DNA of 39,136 bases from Parcubacteria group bacterium GW2011_GWA2_43_11. GTDB lineage: Bacteria; Patescibacteriota; Minisyncoccia; Phycocordibacterales; UBA12088. Position numbers and translations under genes: made by a program. Within the stretch, counting starts at the first letter, position 1, and each line of letters starts with the position of its first letter. This document shows positions 16,435-23,870 of the stretch, one piece after another. The stretch is from contig LCFC01000003.1 in NCBI GenBank assembly GCA_000998805.1, positions 1-39,136 on the forward strand, in the 5' to 3' direction. The notes under the pieces are model-generated. The model saw only the letters and a list, made by a program, of their open reading frames with translations. It was not told the origin of the DNA and made no database searches.

Positions 16435-16558
16435 CCCGTTAGAGACAGCCCCGCCTTGGCGGGACGTCGGTTAAATTAATAATATTGTTTTGCGTGCCAG
16501 CATTCATACTATTCTCTACCGTCAAAATATACCACAAGTCAAGTATCGTCTCTAACGG
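16435..16558. mobile_element. Decayed family-1 element keeping the start of a GIY-YIG gene
   Basis: Left end CCCGTTAGAGACAG abuts the ATP-grasp start codon; right end GTCTCTAACGG at 16548-16558. A CCCGCC/GGCGGG hairpin follows the left end, then GTCGGTTAAATTAATAAT as in other miniature copies. Near the right end AAATATACCACA (16525-16536) matches the 5' end of the GIY-YIG gene (8624-8635), with the same 11-base distance to GTCTCTAACGG. Confidence 0.75.
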
Positions 16559-16570
16559 AACGAGCTACTT

Positions 16571-16975
16571 TTATTCGTAACAACTTCGTGACGCAAACAC
16601 TTCTTGAGGCGTGGGGCTTACCCCTCCTTTGATTTCAGCTACGCGTGCTTGACCAAGTGTCGCAACAAAACAAGCTTCCATTTCAGGGGTGAGAGTACTT
16701 GGAAGTGATTCAGGGTTAACCCCTATTGCCTTAAGGGCGGATTCTTGCTCTGGGGAAAGCTTTGAATTTTTGTCAGTTGGAGACGTTTCTGAGCTATCAC
16801 CAATAGGCCGAGCTTGCTGTTCTACCTCCCCCGCAACTTCCGAGTCAGCCGTCATAAGTGAAATAAGTGGGCGAACATTAAAGGGGTCTGCAAACCACAC
16901 GTAGGCAAGACCCCAGAGGACAACAAAAAAGATGACGCCAAGGGTTACAAAAAAGTATGTGAGGAAATTTTTCAT
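16571..16975 (-). CDS. Small membrane-anchored protein with C-terminal helical domain
   Basis: 134 residues from ATG 16975 (MKNFLTYFFV); the ORF-track start at 17041 would overlap rlmB. One TM segment (FFVTLGVIFFVVLWGLAYVWF), a Ser/Glu/Asp-rich linker, and a conserved-looking C-terminal domain: LSPEQESALKAIGVNPESLP, TPEMEACFVATLGQARVAEI, GVSPTPQEVFASRSCYE. Two Cys residues (EACF and RSCY) could form a disulfide outside the membrane. This domain recurs in CPR proteins, but I know of no assigned function. It lies 26 bp downstream of rlmB on the same strand, so probably the same transcript. Confidence 0.75.
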   Translation of the reverse strand: MKNFLTYFFVTLGVIFFVVLWGLAYVWFADPFNVRPLISLMTADSEVAGEVEQQARPIGDSSETSPTDKNSKLSPEQESALKAIGVNPESLPSTLTPEMEACFVATLGQARVAEIKGGVSPTPQEVFASRSCYE

Positions 16976-17001
16976 CGTAGACTGAATAAAAAAGACAGTC
17001 C

Positions 17002-17760
17002 CTATACTGTACCACGCTTTTTGGTATGGTACGATTTCCATGCATAAAATACCACCGCAGAACTTGAGGCAACGTTCAGAGATTCTACCTCTTTCTCTAT
17101 TGGTATAGAAAGCTGAAAATCACACACTTCTTCCGTTTTTTCACGAAGCCCCCTCCCTTCGTTTCCAAGTACAAACACGGATGGTTTTGTGAATGCTTCG
17201 TCCGGGATACTGGTATCACCATCTCCTGCAAGACCATAAATCCAGAAACCTCGTTCCTTCAAATCACGCAATGTTGTGTTGACGTTTCCTATAGTCACCA
17301 ACGGTATAGCAAACGCCATACCCGCGGAAACTTTTACAACAGTTCCCGTCACCGGTGCTTGTCGATACTCAGGAATCAAAACGCCAGAAATACCAAAAGC
17401 GGCAGCGTTCCGAATCACAGCTCCGACATTATGGGGATCGGTCAGCTCGTTAAGAACGACAAGTGCGGTAGTATCCGTAACTGTAAGACCCTCAATAAAA
17501 GGTTTATAGGGCTTCAGTATTTTATTGGGAGAAACACGAGCCACCACACCTTGGTGTACAGAGTCTTTGCCAACATCTCTTGGAAGATGGTCTTCATCAC
17601 ATCGGTCAAAAGCAACCCCTAGTTCTTCAACCTTCGTTCTGATTTTTTCTGCCTCGCGTCCACCGACAAAGTAAACATGTTGCACAGTCTCTGGTGCTCG
17701 GGTAAGTGCCTCAAAAACAGCGTGCGTACCGAATATATAGGTCTGATCTTTATTTTTCAT
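17002..17760 (-). CDS. rlmB: 23S rRNA 2'-O-methyltransferase RlmB (TrmH/SpoU family)
   Basis: 252 residues. N-terminal substrate-binding domain (YIFGTHAVFEALTR, residues ~8-80), then a SPOUT methyltransferase domain with the three family motifs: LTDPHNVGAVIRNAAAFG, VFVLGNEGRGLR and LSIPIEKEVESLNVASSSAVVFYAW. E. coli RlmB methylates G2251 of 23S rRNA using S-adenosylmethionine; the same target is likely but not shown. The start codon ATGAA is one copy of a target duplication left by two tandem family-1 elements just upstream, so the original promoter now lies at least 270 bp away or the elements supply the leader. Confidence 0.94.
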   Translation of the reverse strand: MKNKDQTYIFGTHAVFEALTRAPETVQHVYFVGGREAEKIRTKVEELGVAFDRCDEDHLPRDVGKDSVHQGVVARVSPNKILKPYKPFIEGLTVTDTTALVVLNELTDPHNVGAVIRNAAAFGISGVLIPEYRQAPVTGTVVKVSAGMAFAIPLVTIGNVNTTLRDLKERGFWIYGLAGDGDTSIPDEAFTKPSVFVLGNEGRGLREKTEEVCDFQLSIPIEKEVESLNVASSSAVVFYAWKSYHTKKRGTV

Positions 17761-17878
17761 CCCGTTAGAGACAGGTCACGAAGTGACCGTCGATTAGATT
17801 AGTAATGTTTTGTATTTTTATCATATTCTTTATTTTGAAGTACACCTAGAAACATTGCTGTTTTGGTCTTTAACGGGA
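17761..17878. mobile_element. Family-1 miniature element, tandem copy 1
   Basis: 118 bp from CCCGTTAGAGAC to GTCTTTAACGGGA, bounded by TTCAT at 17756-17760 and at 17879-17883. It has a short GGTCAC-GAA-GTGACC hairpin in the variable slot, then GTCGATTAGATTAGTAAT and an AT-rich body ending TTGCTGTTTTGGTC. Confidence 0.88.
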
Positions 17879-17883
17879 TTCAT

Positions 17884-18028
17884 CCCGTTAGAGACAGCCG
17901 AGCTGTATGTTTGCACAGGTGCAAACATACAGCTCGGCGTCGGTTAAATTAATAATTGTTCGTATTTTTATCATATTCTTTATTTTGAAGTACACCTAGA
18001 AACATTGCTGTTTTGGTCTCTAACGGGA
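17884..18028. mobile_element. Family-1 miniature element, tandem copy 2 with 19-bp perfect hairpin
   Basis: 145 bp from CCCGTTAGAGAC to GTCTCTAACGGGA, bounded by TTCAT at 17879-17883 and 18029-18033. Its body is nearly identical to copy 1, but the hairpin slot holds a perfect 19-bp stem (CCGAGCTGTATGTTTGCAC) with a 2-base loop at 17898-17937. The 170 bp between this copy and 18207 hold a short GAGCTTGCCCCGCC repeat piece and no gene I can support. Confidence 0.88.
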
Positions 18029-18206
18029 TTCATAGTTGTCTAGGTAACCCTAAGACTACTGTAATACCACAGAAACGAGTACAAGGCAATCAAAGTTTAA
18101 GTACCGAGTTTGCGAGCTTGCCCCGCCGTGGCGGAGTGAAAGTTACCGAGTCACGGAAAGACCTGTATAGGTATGCGACGTAGGTATACGTTAGAGTTTG
18201 AGCGTG

Positions 18207-19361
18207 CTAAAACTTTTCGGGTGAAGCTGGAACAAGTGTGTTTCTAAAACTAACTTCTTCTTGATAACAGTTTTTTCCAATGTCATGGGTATACCATTTT
18301 GAACCCATGGTATCCATGTACCGTGTGGTTTGTTGAGTTTCTGATGGAAGAGAAAATGTCGCACAAAGCTCAAATGCTCCGGTACTCAACCCTTCTTTAG
18401 TCTCAAGCGGTACAACCACGCGGTACTCGTACTGAGCACCTGTCTCAGGATCACGTCTGTTTGCACAGTAGGAGAGCGAGCTATTTTTATCCAACTCTGA
18501 GAGGTTTGATGGTAGACGCTCAAACTGATTTGCAAAGCTGTTTACACACATCGCCAGTTCATCAAGATCACTTGATCTTCGAGAGTCAAATGTTCTATTT
18601 CGCTCACTAGTAGGTGAGCCAGTAGCAACAAAACCCAGAATTATTCCCACAACAATGACACCTAAAAGTCCCCAACCAAAAGTCTGGAATGAGGTACGTG
18701 CTATGTCACCTCGATATTGTATTTTTTTTCGTTCAAGGAAATAGAAACCAAAAATAGATCCGGCAAGTACCAATACCGTTATACCCTTGAGGAAAAACCG
18801 AATGCTTATTTCTCCTTGCAAGAACGTATACAAGATGGTGATGAGATCACCCACAATAACCACCGCTGCAATAAGGAGTACGAGGTACGTAACCCATTTC
18901 GTAAGGTTTGATTCCACTTTATTCTCCTCTTCCCGAAATTTCTTAAACCACAAACGGAGTGCTATCACAAATAACGGAAAACCGATAATGAGTCCAGCCA
19001 TTGCATAATGAATTGCATTGCTTGCTCCACTGTAATAGTACCCAGACGCGGCGAGAGGGTCTGGAAAAAAGTGTTCAATTATTTTAAAGTAGAGTGTTCC
19101 AAGAGCGGTTGTAATAATACCGAGCAGAATAAAAGAGAAAAGGTTTAACACCACTTCTACCGTAGTTGATTTTTTTGCAAAGAGTCCTCGAGTTCCTTTC
19201 TGTGGCACTGGCACTCCTCCATCCACAAGTGCTTGCGCATATGCAGTACTTGCCTCGTCTTCAGACCAACCAACCGAAACGAGCTGTTCTAGAATGTCTT
19301 TCTTTGACACCCTTTGTTCAATTTGTTTGGTAATATATGCCGATAATGTTTGAGGTTCCAT
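18207..19361 (-). CDS. DUF5671-type multi-pass membrane protein with secreted C-terminal domain
   Basis: 384 residues. The first ~50 residues are a short helical SHOCT/UBA-like segment (ILEQLVSVGWSEDEASTAYAQAL). Then six TM segments: four match DUF5671 (FILLGIITTALGTLYFKIIEHFFPD, YAMAGLIIGFPLFVIALRLW, WVTYLVLLIAAVVIVGDLI, FFLKGITVLVLAGSIFGFYF), plus one near residue 240 (GWGLLGVIVVGIILGFVATG). The rest (~115 residues) is a soluble domain with CVNSFANQFERLPSNLSEL and several Cys (CANRR, ELCATF, NCYQEE), resembling pilin-like or DUF domains of CPR membrane proteins that carry disulfides. Function unknown. It stands alone; the stop lies near a repeat-rich gap. Confidence 0.8.
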   Translation of the reverse strand: MEPQTLSAYITKQIEQRVSKKDILEQLVSVGWSEDEASTAYAQALVDGGVPVPQKGTRGLFAKKSTTVEVVLNLFSFILLGIITTALGTLYFKIIEHFFPDPLAASGYYYSGASNAIHYAMAGLIIGFPLFVIALRLWFKKFREEENKVESNLTKWVTYLVLLIAAVVIVGDLITILYTFLQGEISIRFFLKGITVLVLAGSIFGFYFLERKKIQYRGDIARTSFQTFGWGLLGVIVVGIILGFVATGSPTSERNRTFDSRRSSDLDELAMCVNSFANQFERLPSNLSELDKNSSLSYCANRRDPETGAQYEYRVVVPLETKEGLSTGAFELCATFSLPSETQQTTRYMDTMGSKWYTHDIGKNCYQEEVSFRNTLVPASPEKF

Positions 19362-19438
19362 ACGTATATGAGTGAGTTGTAATACTTAAACTGTAGCATG
19401 CATGTGCAGTTATGCAATCACATAGATAGACACAAGCT

Positions 19439-19463
19439 AAGGGTCGTGTTCCACACGACCCTT
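19439..19463 (-). terminator. Hairpin after the PhoH gene
   Basis: Perfect 11-bp stem AAGGGTCGTGT/ACACGACCCTT with a 3-base loop, 12 bp past the gene end. The T run on the minus side is weak, so termination is likely but not certain. Confidence 0.65.
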
Positions 19464-19475
19464 AATATAAAAATG

Positions 19476-21335
19476 TTACTTGTTGTAATACCGTGCTATC
19501 CGCGCAGCAAGACGGCTCCTCTCAACATCCTGGAAGGTTACAAGACACATCAAATCAGTGCCTCTCGTCGCCTCAATGAGTTTTGCAACGCCTGAATCAC
19601 GAATCGGCACTCCAATATCATCCTGCTCAACGTTACCTATGAGCAGTAATTGACCTTCTTCTTCCATACGCGAGGCAATCATTTTACCCTCTCCTGTACC
19701 TGTATGTTGTGACTCATCAACAATAACAACAGTAGGGTAACTTGCACCCCGCATAAAATTTACACCTTCAAGCATGGTGCCATTACCTGCAAGCAGAGCT
19801 TTAAGTTCAAGCAGTTTTTTAATCTCAACACTTTCAGCGGTCGGTGGTACATTACCTTGGAAGCTTTGACTTTTGCTTCTTTTCTTCTCCTTCCACCGTC
19901 TCCGTGTCCTGCTGGTTGTTACTTCCGCTTGATCTTGTTTGGCAAGACGTTCGTTTTCTCTCTGCTGTTTCTCTATCCTCCTTCTTTCTCCCTCATTTTG
20001 TTTCTCTCGTCGCTTCTGCAGCTTACTCTTTTGAGCAATATCCTCATCAAGCAACATGAGAAGTTTTTTCTGAGCACCTAAAGCACCGGGAAGATAGTTC
20101 CCCACCTTAGCCTCCTTACCACCTGGCATATATCCAAGCTTTTGACCTGAGTCAACAGCATCTCTTGTAAGGATGGTGTACGGATACACTCCATCCTTAA
20201 TAAGCTGATATGCGCATGCAAGTGCAAAAAACGTTTTGCCCGTGCCGGCTTCACCTTCACCTATGACCATAGGCACTCGATAAACCACGACTGCGTTTGC
20301 AAAACAGTTTTGCTCGGCATTCAAGGCATTAAGGTAGAAGACTTTGTTCTGGTACTGAAAATCCTTCAGTTCTCTCACGCGCACAGTGGTAGGATTCAAT
20401 TTTTCAAGCACGATGTACTGCCTTTGTTTCTCCGGCTCAAGCTGTTTCTGAGTCTTAGGGTCCCGAGGTGGACCAAAGATAAGAAACTCATACATCACAA
20501 TCGGCTCGAAAGACTTACTTTTGAACACGTACTCCTTTACACCATCTTGCAACGGTATTGGTTTCGACATCTCTCCGTTGTCGGTTTTTTGACTTGCAAG
20601 TATTTCCAACGGAAAGTAGTGCATTCCCGTAGAACGAAAACTTTCGTCGCTCAATGCTTTGTTTTCATATTTCTCTGTGCGTAAACCGACCAGCCTTCCC
20701 AGAATGCCCATGATGGTGTCGTTTGTAACGAGTACTACGCTACCACCTTTTTCTTTTCCTTTAATTAAGGAGTTTTTTGAGCACTCTTTTTTCAGCTTAA
20801 GCGCTGAGAGCAGAATTGCATGGTCAGGAATATCAGGATCAAGGTATTGTTCGATTTCACCTTCTTTTGGCATCTCAAAAAACAACTTACCCAACTTGCC
20901 TTTGTAGTTCCGTACACTTTTCCCACTTGGAATAACTTCTCCTGGCATCAGTAACGGAATTCCGTTTTTAATCTGAGAAATCGGAACACTTTCAACAAGA
21001 TACAAGAACATTCTGGCTGCCTTACGCGCATTTGTTGCCGCATCGATTTCTTTCTTACTCTTCCCTTTACTCCGTTTATTCTTATCGAGCTCAAGTAAAA
21101 CCATGAGTGGAATAAAAATATTGTTCCACACATACTTGAAATGAAACATTGCAAGATAATCATTCATCAGAGTGTTGGTATCCAACACCATGCGCTTCGT
21201 TTCTTGTTTTTTTTCTGGCAAAGGATCATTGTTCCCACCTTTTTTTTTATGCGGGACAAATGGTCCAGTATTGTTCCTTTGAGACACTCTAGGTTGTATT
21301 ACAGGTCTTGTATTTCCACCTTTAAGAGTTATCAT
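19476..21335 (-). CDS. PIN domain-PhoH ATPase fusion (YlaK/PhoH2-like)
   Basis: 619 residues from ATG 21335, chosen because a strong AAGGAGGT sits 4 bases upstream; the ORF-track start at 21386 is upstream of this site. A disordered Lys/Pro-rich head (~45 residues) leads to a PIN nuclease domain (VLDTNTLMNDYLAMFHF, VLLELDKNKRSK, VLVTNDTIMG: the acidic residues are kept) and then a PhoH ATPase: Walker A GEAGTGKTFFALA, Walker B VVIVDESQHTG, sensor IGNVEQDDIG and RLAARIARYY. Fusions of this kind act as RNA helicase-nucleases. Odd: a ~75-residue charged insertion (KRREKQNEGERRRIEKQQ..) lies between Walker A and B. Stand-alone gene. Confidence 0.93.
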   Translation of the reverse strand: MITLKGGNTRPVIQPRVSQRNNTGPFVPHKKKGGNNDPLPEKKQETKRMVLDTNTLMNDYLAMFHFKYVWNNIFIPLMVLLELDKNKRSKGKSKKEIDAATNARKAARMFLYLVESVPISQIKNGIPLLMPGEVIPSGKSVRNYKGKLGKLFFEMPKEGEIEQYLDPDIPDHAILLSALKLKKECSKNSLIKGKEKGGSVVLVTNDTIMGILGRLVGLRTEKYENKALSDESFRSTGMHYFPLEILASQKTDNGEMSKPIPLQDGVKEYVFKSKSFEPIVMYEFLIFGPPRDPKTQKQLEPEKQRQYIVLEKLNPTTVRVRELKDFQYQNKVFYLNALNAEQNCFANAVVVYRVPMVIGEGEAGTGKTFFALACAYQLIKDGVYPYTILTRDAVDSGQKLGYMPGGKEAKVGNYLPGALGAQKKLLMLLDEDIAQKSKLQKRREKQNEGERRRIEKQQRENERLAKQDQAEVTTSRTRRRWKEKKRSKSQSFQGNVPPTAESVEIKKLLELKALLAGNGTMLEGVNFMRGASYPTVVIVDESQHTGTGEGKMIASRMEEEGQLLLIGNVEQDDIGVPIRDSGVAKLIEATRGTDLMCLVTFQDVERSRLAARIARYYNK

Positions 21336-21339
21336 GTTG

Positions 21340-21347
21340 ACCTCCTT
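21340..21347 (-). promoter_or_regulatory. Strong ribosome binding site fixing the PhoH start
   Basis: AAGGAGGT on the minus strand, 4 bases before ATG 21335. Such perfect sites are rare in this window. Confidence 0.85.
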
Positions 21348-21435
21348 ACAAAATAGTACTGTTTTATGCTTCTGTAAATGTTCCAAACTCCAACTCTCAC
21401 AATACCCTTTCCTTTGAATTTGTCTATTGACGCAG

Positions 21436-21468
21436 TAATCCCCCGTACATTTTCATGTCGGGGGATTA
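21436..21468 (-). terminator. Hairpin between GGDEF and PhoH genes
   Basis: TAATCCCCCG/CGGGGGATTA stem with inner CAT/ATG pairing, 14 bp past the GGDEF stop. No T run, so either a weak terminator or an RNA-stabilising hairpin. Confidence 0.55.
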
Positions 21469-21481
21469 AAGAACAAATGAA

Positions 21482-22084
21482 CTACAGTTCTAGTGGATTA
21501 TACCGCGACCCACCTGGCAATTCTTTCCTTGCATTGCAGTCCATGTCTGCATTGTGGTATAGAGTATCGAACGTCTCATCAGGTGAACAGGTAGAGGCAA
21601 TCCCAAAGGTGAAATTAGTATTCACCTTATCACCCTCAGCAAAGGAAAAATGATATTGAGCGAATTTTTTCCGAGCTCGCTTCATAATTTCCAGTACAAC
21701 CTCATCCGGAGTATCAATGAAGATGATAACAAACTCATCGCCCTGAAGGTGCCCAACAACTTCATCAGGACGAGTGGAGTGGAGTAAAATTTTTCCTGCC
21801 ACCTCCAACACCTTGTCACCATTTTTGTGCCCATAGCGATTATTTACATCGCTAAAATCATCAAGGTCTATGGCAGCAATCGTGATTTTTTTAAACAAAC
21901 CACGGTGCAGGTGACCGAAGATTGGTCGCGCCACTGCTTCCAGTCCAAGATTGTTGGGAAGACCTGATTTATCATTTTTGTACGCCTGAGCTTTTGTTTT
22001 TTGCCACGCAAAAAACAGTATCGCAATCACAACAGCTTGCACAACGATAACAAGCCATTGTATAAACGATATTGGATTTTCCAA
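21482..22084 (-). CDS. Single-TM GGDEF protein, putative diguanylate cyclase, TTG start
   Basis: 200 residues. I place the start at TTG 22084 (LENPISFIQWLV) because a perfect AAAAGGAGG lies 8 bases upstream; the ORF-track start adds 50 residues with no signal. One TM segment (FIQWLVIVVQAVVIAILFFAW) leads into the GGDEF domain: DKSGLPNNLG, IAAIDLDDFSDVNNRYGHKNGDKVL and the active-site turn HLQGDEFVIIF. The first Gly of GGDEF is Gln here, and the usual upstream RxxD inhibitory site reads RPDE. Family members make cyclic di-GMP from two GTP. Because one active-site Gly is replaced, activity is uncertain; it could be a degenerate sensor. No EAL or HD-GYP gene is in the window. Confidence 0.88.
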   Translation of the reverse strand: MENPISFIQWLVIVVQAVVIAILFFAWQKTKAQAYKNDKSGLPNNLGLEAVARPIFGHLHRGLFKKITIAAIDLDDFSDVNNRYGHKNGDKVLEVAGKILLHSTRPDEVVGHLQGDEFVIIFIDTPDEVVLEIMKRARKKFAQYHFSFAEGDKVNTNFTFGIASTCSPDETFDTLYHNADMDCNARKELPGGSRYNPLEL

Positions 22085-22092
22085 GATGATTT

Positions 22093-22101
22093 CCTCCTTT
22101 T
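22093..22101 (-). promoter_or_regulatory. Strong ribosome binding site fixing the GGDEF TTG start
   Basis: AAAAGGAGG on the minus strand, 8 bases before TTG 22084; no ATG or GTG follows at a suitable distance. Confidence 0.8.
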
Positions 22102-22339
22102 CGGTACTTGTTTTCCAGTACAACTGTAGTATGACAACTCCACGTATACTATAGCACAGATAGTAGTCTGTCGTCAAATGCTTGGTCATCCTCAAAGCAA
22201 TAAAATGCGATACGAGCGTTTGTCTTTCTCCCAATTTGTTACAAGTTCAAATTTACATTGAATGATTTAAGAATTAAAAAGGTTCCCCTCAATTTCAAAT
22301 TGAAAATTTCTAATTTTAAATTAGTTTTTCTTTCACCAC

Positions 22340-23824
22340 TTATTTCTTTTTCTTATCCAAATCAAGGATGTCGTCAATATGGATTTGTGCTACAAACTCG
22401 GGTACATGGGATACGAGTAGCATTGCTCCCTCATAGGAGTCCAGCGCTTTTGCTATCACGGGAATATGTCGGAAGTTGATATGGTTCGTTGGCTCATCAA
22501 GGATGATAAGTCCGGGTTTGAGGAGGACCAGTCGCGCAAACGCCACCAACCCTTTCTGCCCTTCTGAGAGTAGTCCAATCTTGGTATTAATGATGTCACT
22601 CGTAATTAAAAAGCCTGCCGCCGCTGCACGCATGTCTTCTTGAAATTTTTCTTCCATTACCGACAAGAGACAGTCGTAGACAGTTTGCTCAAAATCAAGG
22701 TTTGAAAAATCTTGCCGGTAGTACCCTATCTTGACTCCCTCCGCCACCACTTCACCTCCTGCATGCCCTCCTGCAAGTGACTCAAGAAGTGTCGTCTTTC
22801 CAATACCGTTCGGTCCTACGATTTGAAAATGTTGCCCCCGTTTCAGGACTATGTCACATGTAACCTCTTTTGGAACATGGTCGCGAATAACCGTATACGA
22901 GGTGAGTCGTAAAATTTCTGAGGGAATGTCCTGTTGAACTGGAATCGTAAATCTTCGAATTGCACGATCTTCTTTACGCACCTCCACCTTATTCTCCTCA
23001 TGTTCTTCTACTTTCTCCCGCATCCGCTTGGCAACGAGGCGCATACCCCCACCTTTGTGGGCAAAGAAGTTTGCCTTGTCTTTGTTTGCTTGTATCTCTT
23101 TCTCCAACTGTGCGTTCTTTCTTTTTTCTTTAAGTACACGTGCTGCTATTTCTAGAACAACGTCATGATAGTCACCCTCATACCGTTCAATGGTGTGCAT
23201 TTGCTCATTCAAGTACAACACACCATGGGTAAAAGCATTCAAAAAGTCAGCATCGTGTGAGATAACAACCACGGTCTTTGTGTACACCTTCAAAAACTCA
23301 GTGAGATGTTCTATCCCAGCACTATCTAGGTTGTTGGTTGGCTCATCGAGTAATAGTACATCTGGATTTTGGATAAGTGCGGAAGCCAGGAGAAGACGTG
23401 CTTGCTGTCCTCCGGAAAAACTCCCAACTATTCTATCTTTGAATGAATCACGCACTTTTGGATTCTTAGGTGAAAGGTTCACTACCTCAAGAATCTCGTC
23501 AATTTTTGGATCAATGTTGTACACTTTTTCAGAGAAGCATGCTTCGAAAAATTCCCGCACGGTGAGGAGAAGCTCATCTCGTGGAATCACTTGCCGTGAG
23601 ACAGCGATACTAGTATGTGGTATCACATTGACACTCCCCTCGTCAGGTTTGTACTGACCGGTAATTAACCCGAAAAGGGTACTTTTTCCTGCACCATTCT
23701 GACCCATAAGGGTAAGCTTCGCTCCACGTCGAATAGAAAAACTTGTTGCGACAAGAATCGGTTTGAATACGTTGTGTTCGAATGACACCGTGTCAAACGA
23801 TATAAGTCCTTCATTACGTGACAT
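22340..23824 (-). CDS. ABC-F family ATPase
   Basis: 494 residues with two ABC cassettes and no TM segments. Cassette 1: Walker A GQNGAGKST, signature GSFSGGQQARLLLA, Walker B DVLLLDEPTNNLD, switch VVISHDADFL. A charged linker of ~80 residues (KEKRKNAQLEKEIQANKDKANFF..) corresponds to the P-site tRNA interaction motif. Cassette 2: Walker A GPNGIGKTT, signature LLSEGQKGLVAFA, Walker B LIILDEPTNHIN. The second signature is SEGQ rather than SGGQ. ABC-F proteins bind the ribosomal E site and act in translation or antibiotic protection; which one applies cannot be told. Single gene. Confidence 0.94.
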   Translation of the reverse strand: MSRNEGLISFDTVSFEHNVFKPILVATSFSIRRGAKLTLMGQNGAGKSTLFGLITGQYKPDEGSVNVIPHTSIAVSRQVIPRDELLLTVREFFEACFSEKVYNIDPKIDEILEVVNLSPKNPKVRDSFKDRIVGSFSGGQQARLLLASALIQNPDVLLLDEPTNNLDSAGIEHLTEFLKVYTKTVVVISHDADFLNAFTHGVLYLNEQMHTIERYEGDYHDVVLEIAARVLKEKRKNAQLEKEIQANKDKANFFAHKGGGMRLVAKRMREKVEEHEENKVEVRKEDRAIRRFTIPVQQDIPSEILRLTSYTVIRDHVPKEVTCDIVLKRGQHFQIVGPNGIGKTTLLESLAGGHAGGEVVAEGVKIGYYRQDFSNLDFEQTVYDCLLSVMEEKFQEDMRAAAAGFLITSDIINTKIGLLSEGQKGLVAFARLVLLKPGLIILDEPTNHINFRHIPVIAKALDSYEGAMLLVSHVPEFVAQIHIDDILDLDKKKK

Positions 23825-23870
23825 AACGACTCAGCATACACTAGAGGACACGTACTATCAATGCAGCGCA

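Noticed and set aside
8664-18033. CRISPR array in the repeats at 8.6 and 17.8 kb
   Set aside because: Repeats are inverted terminal ends of elements 118-283 bp long, not regularly spaced direct repeats with unique spacers; no cas genes.
18034-18206. Possible tRNA or small RNA before the DUF5671 gene end
   Set aside because: Short pairings exist (GGTCTAGG-like, CCGCCGTGGCGG) but no cloverleaf and no T-loop sequence.
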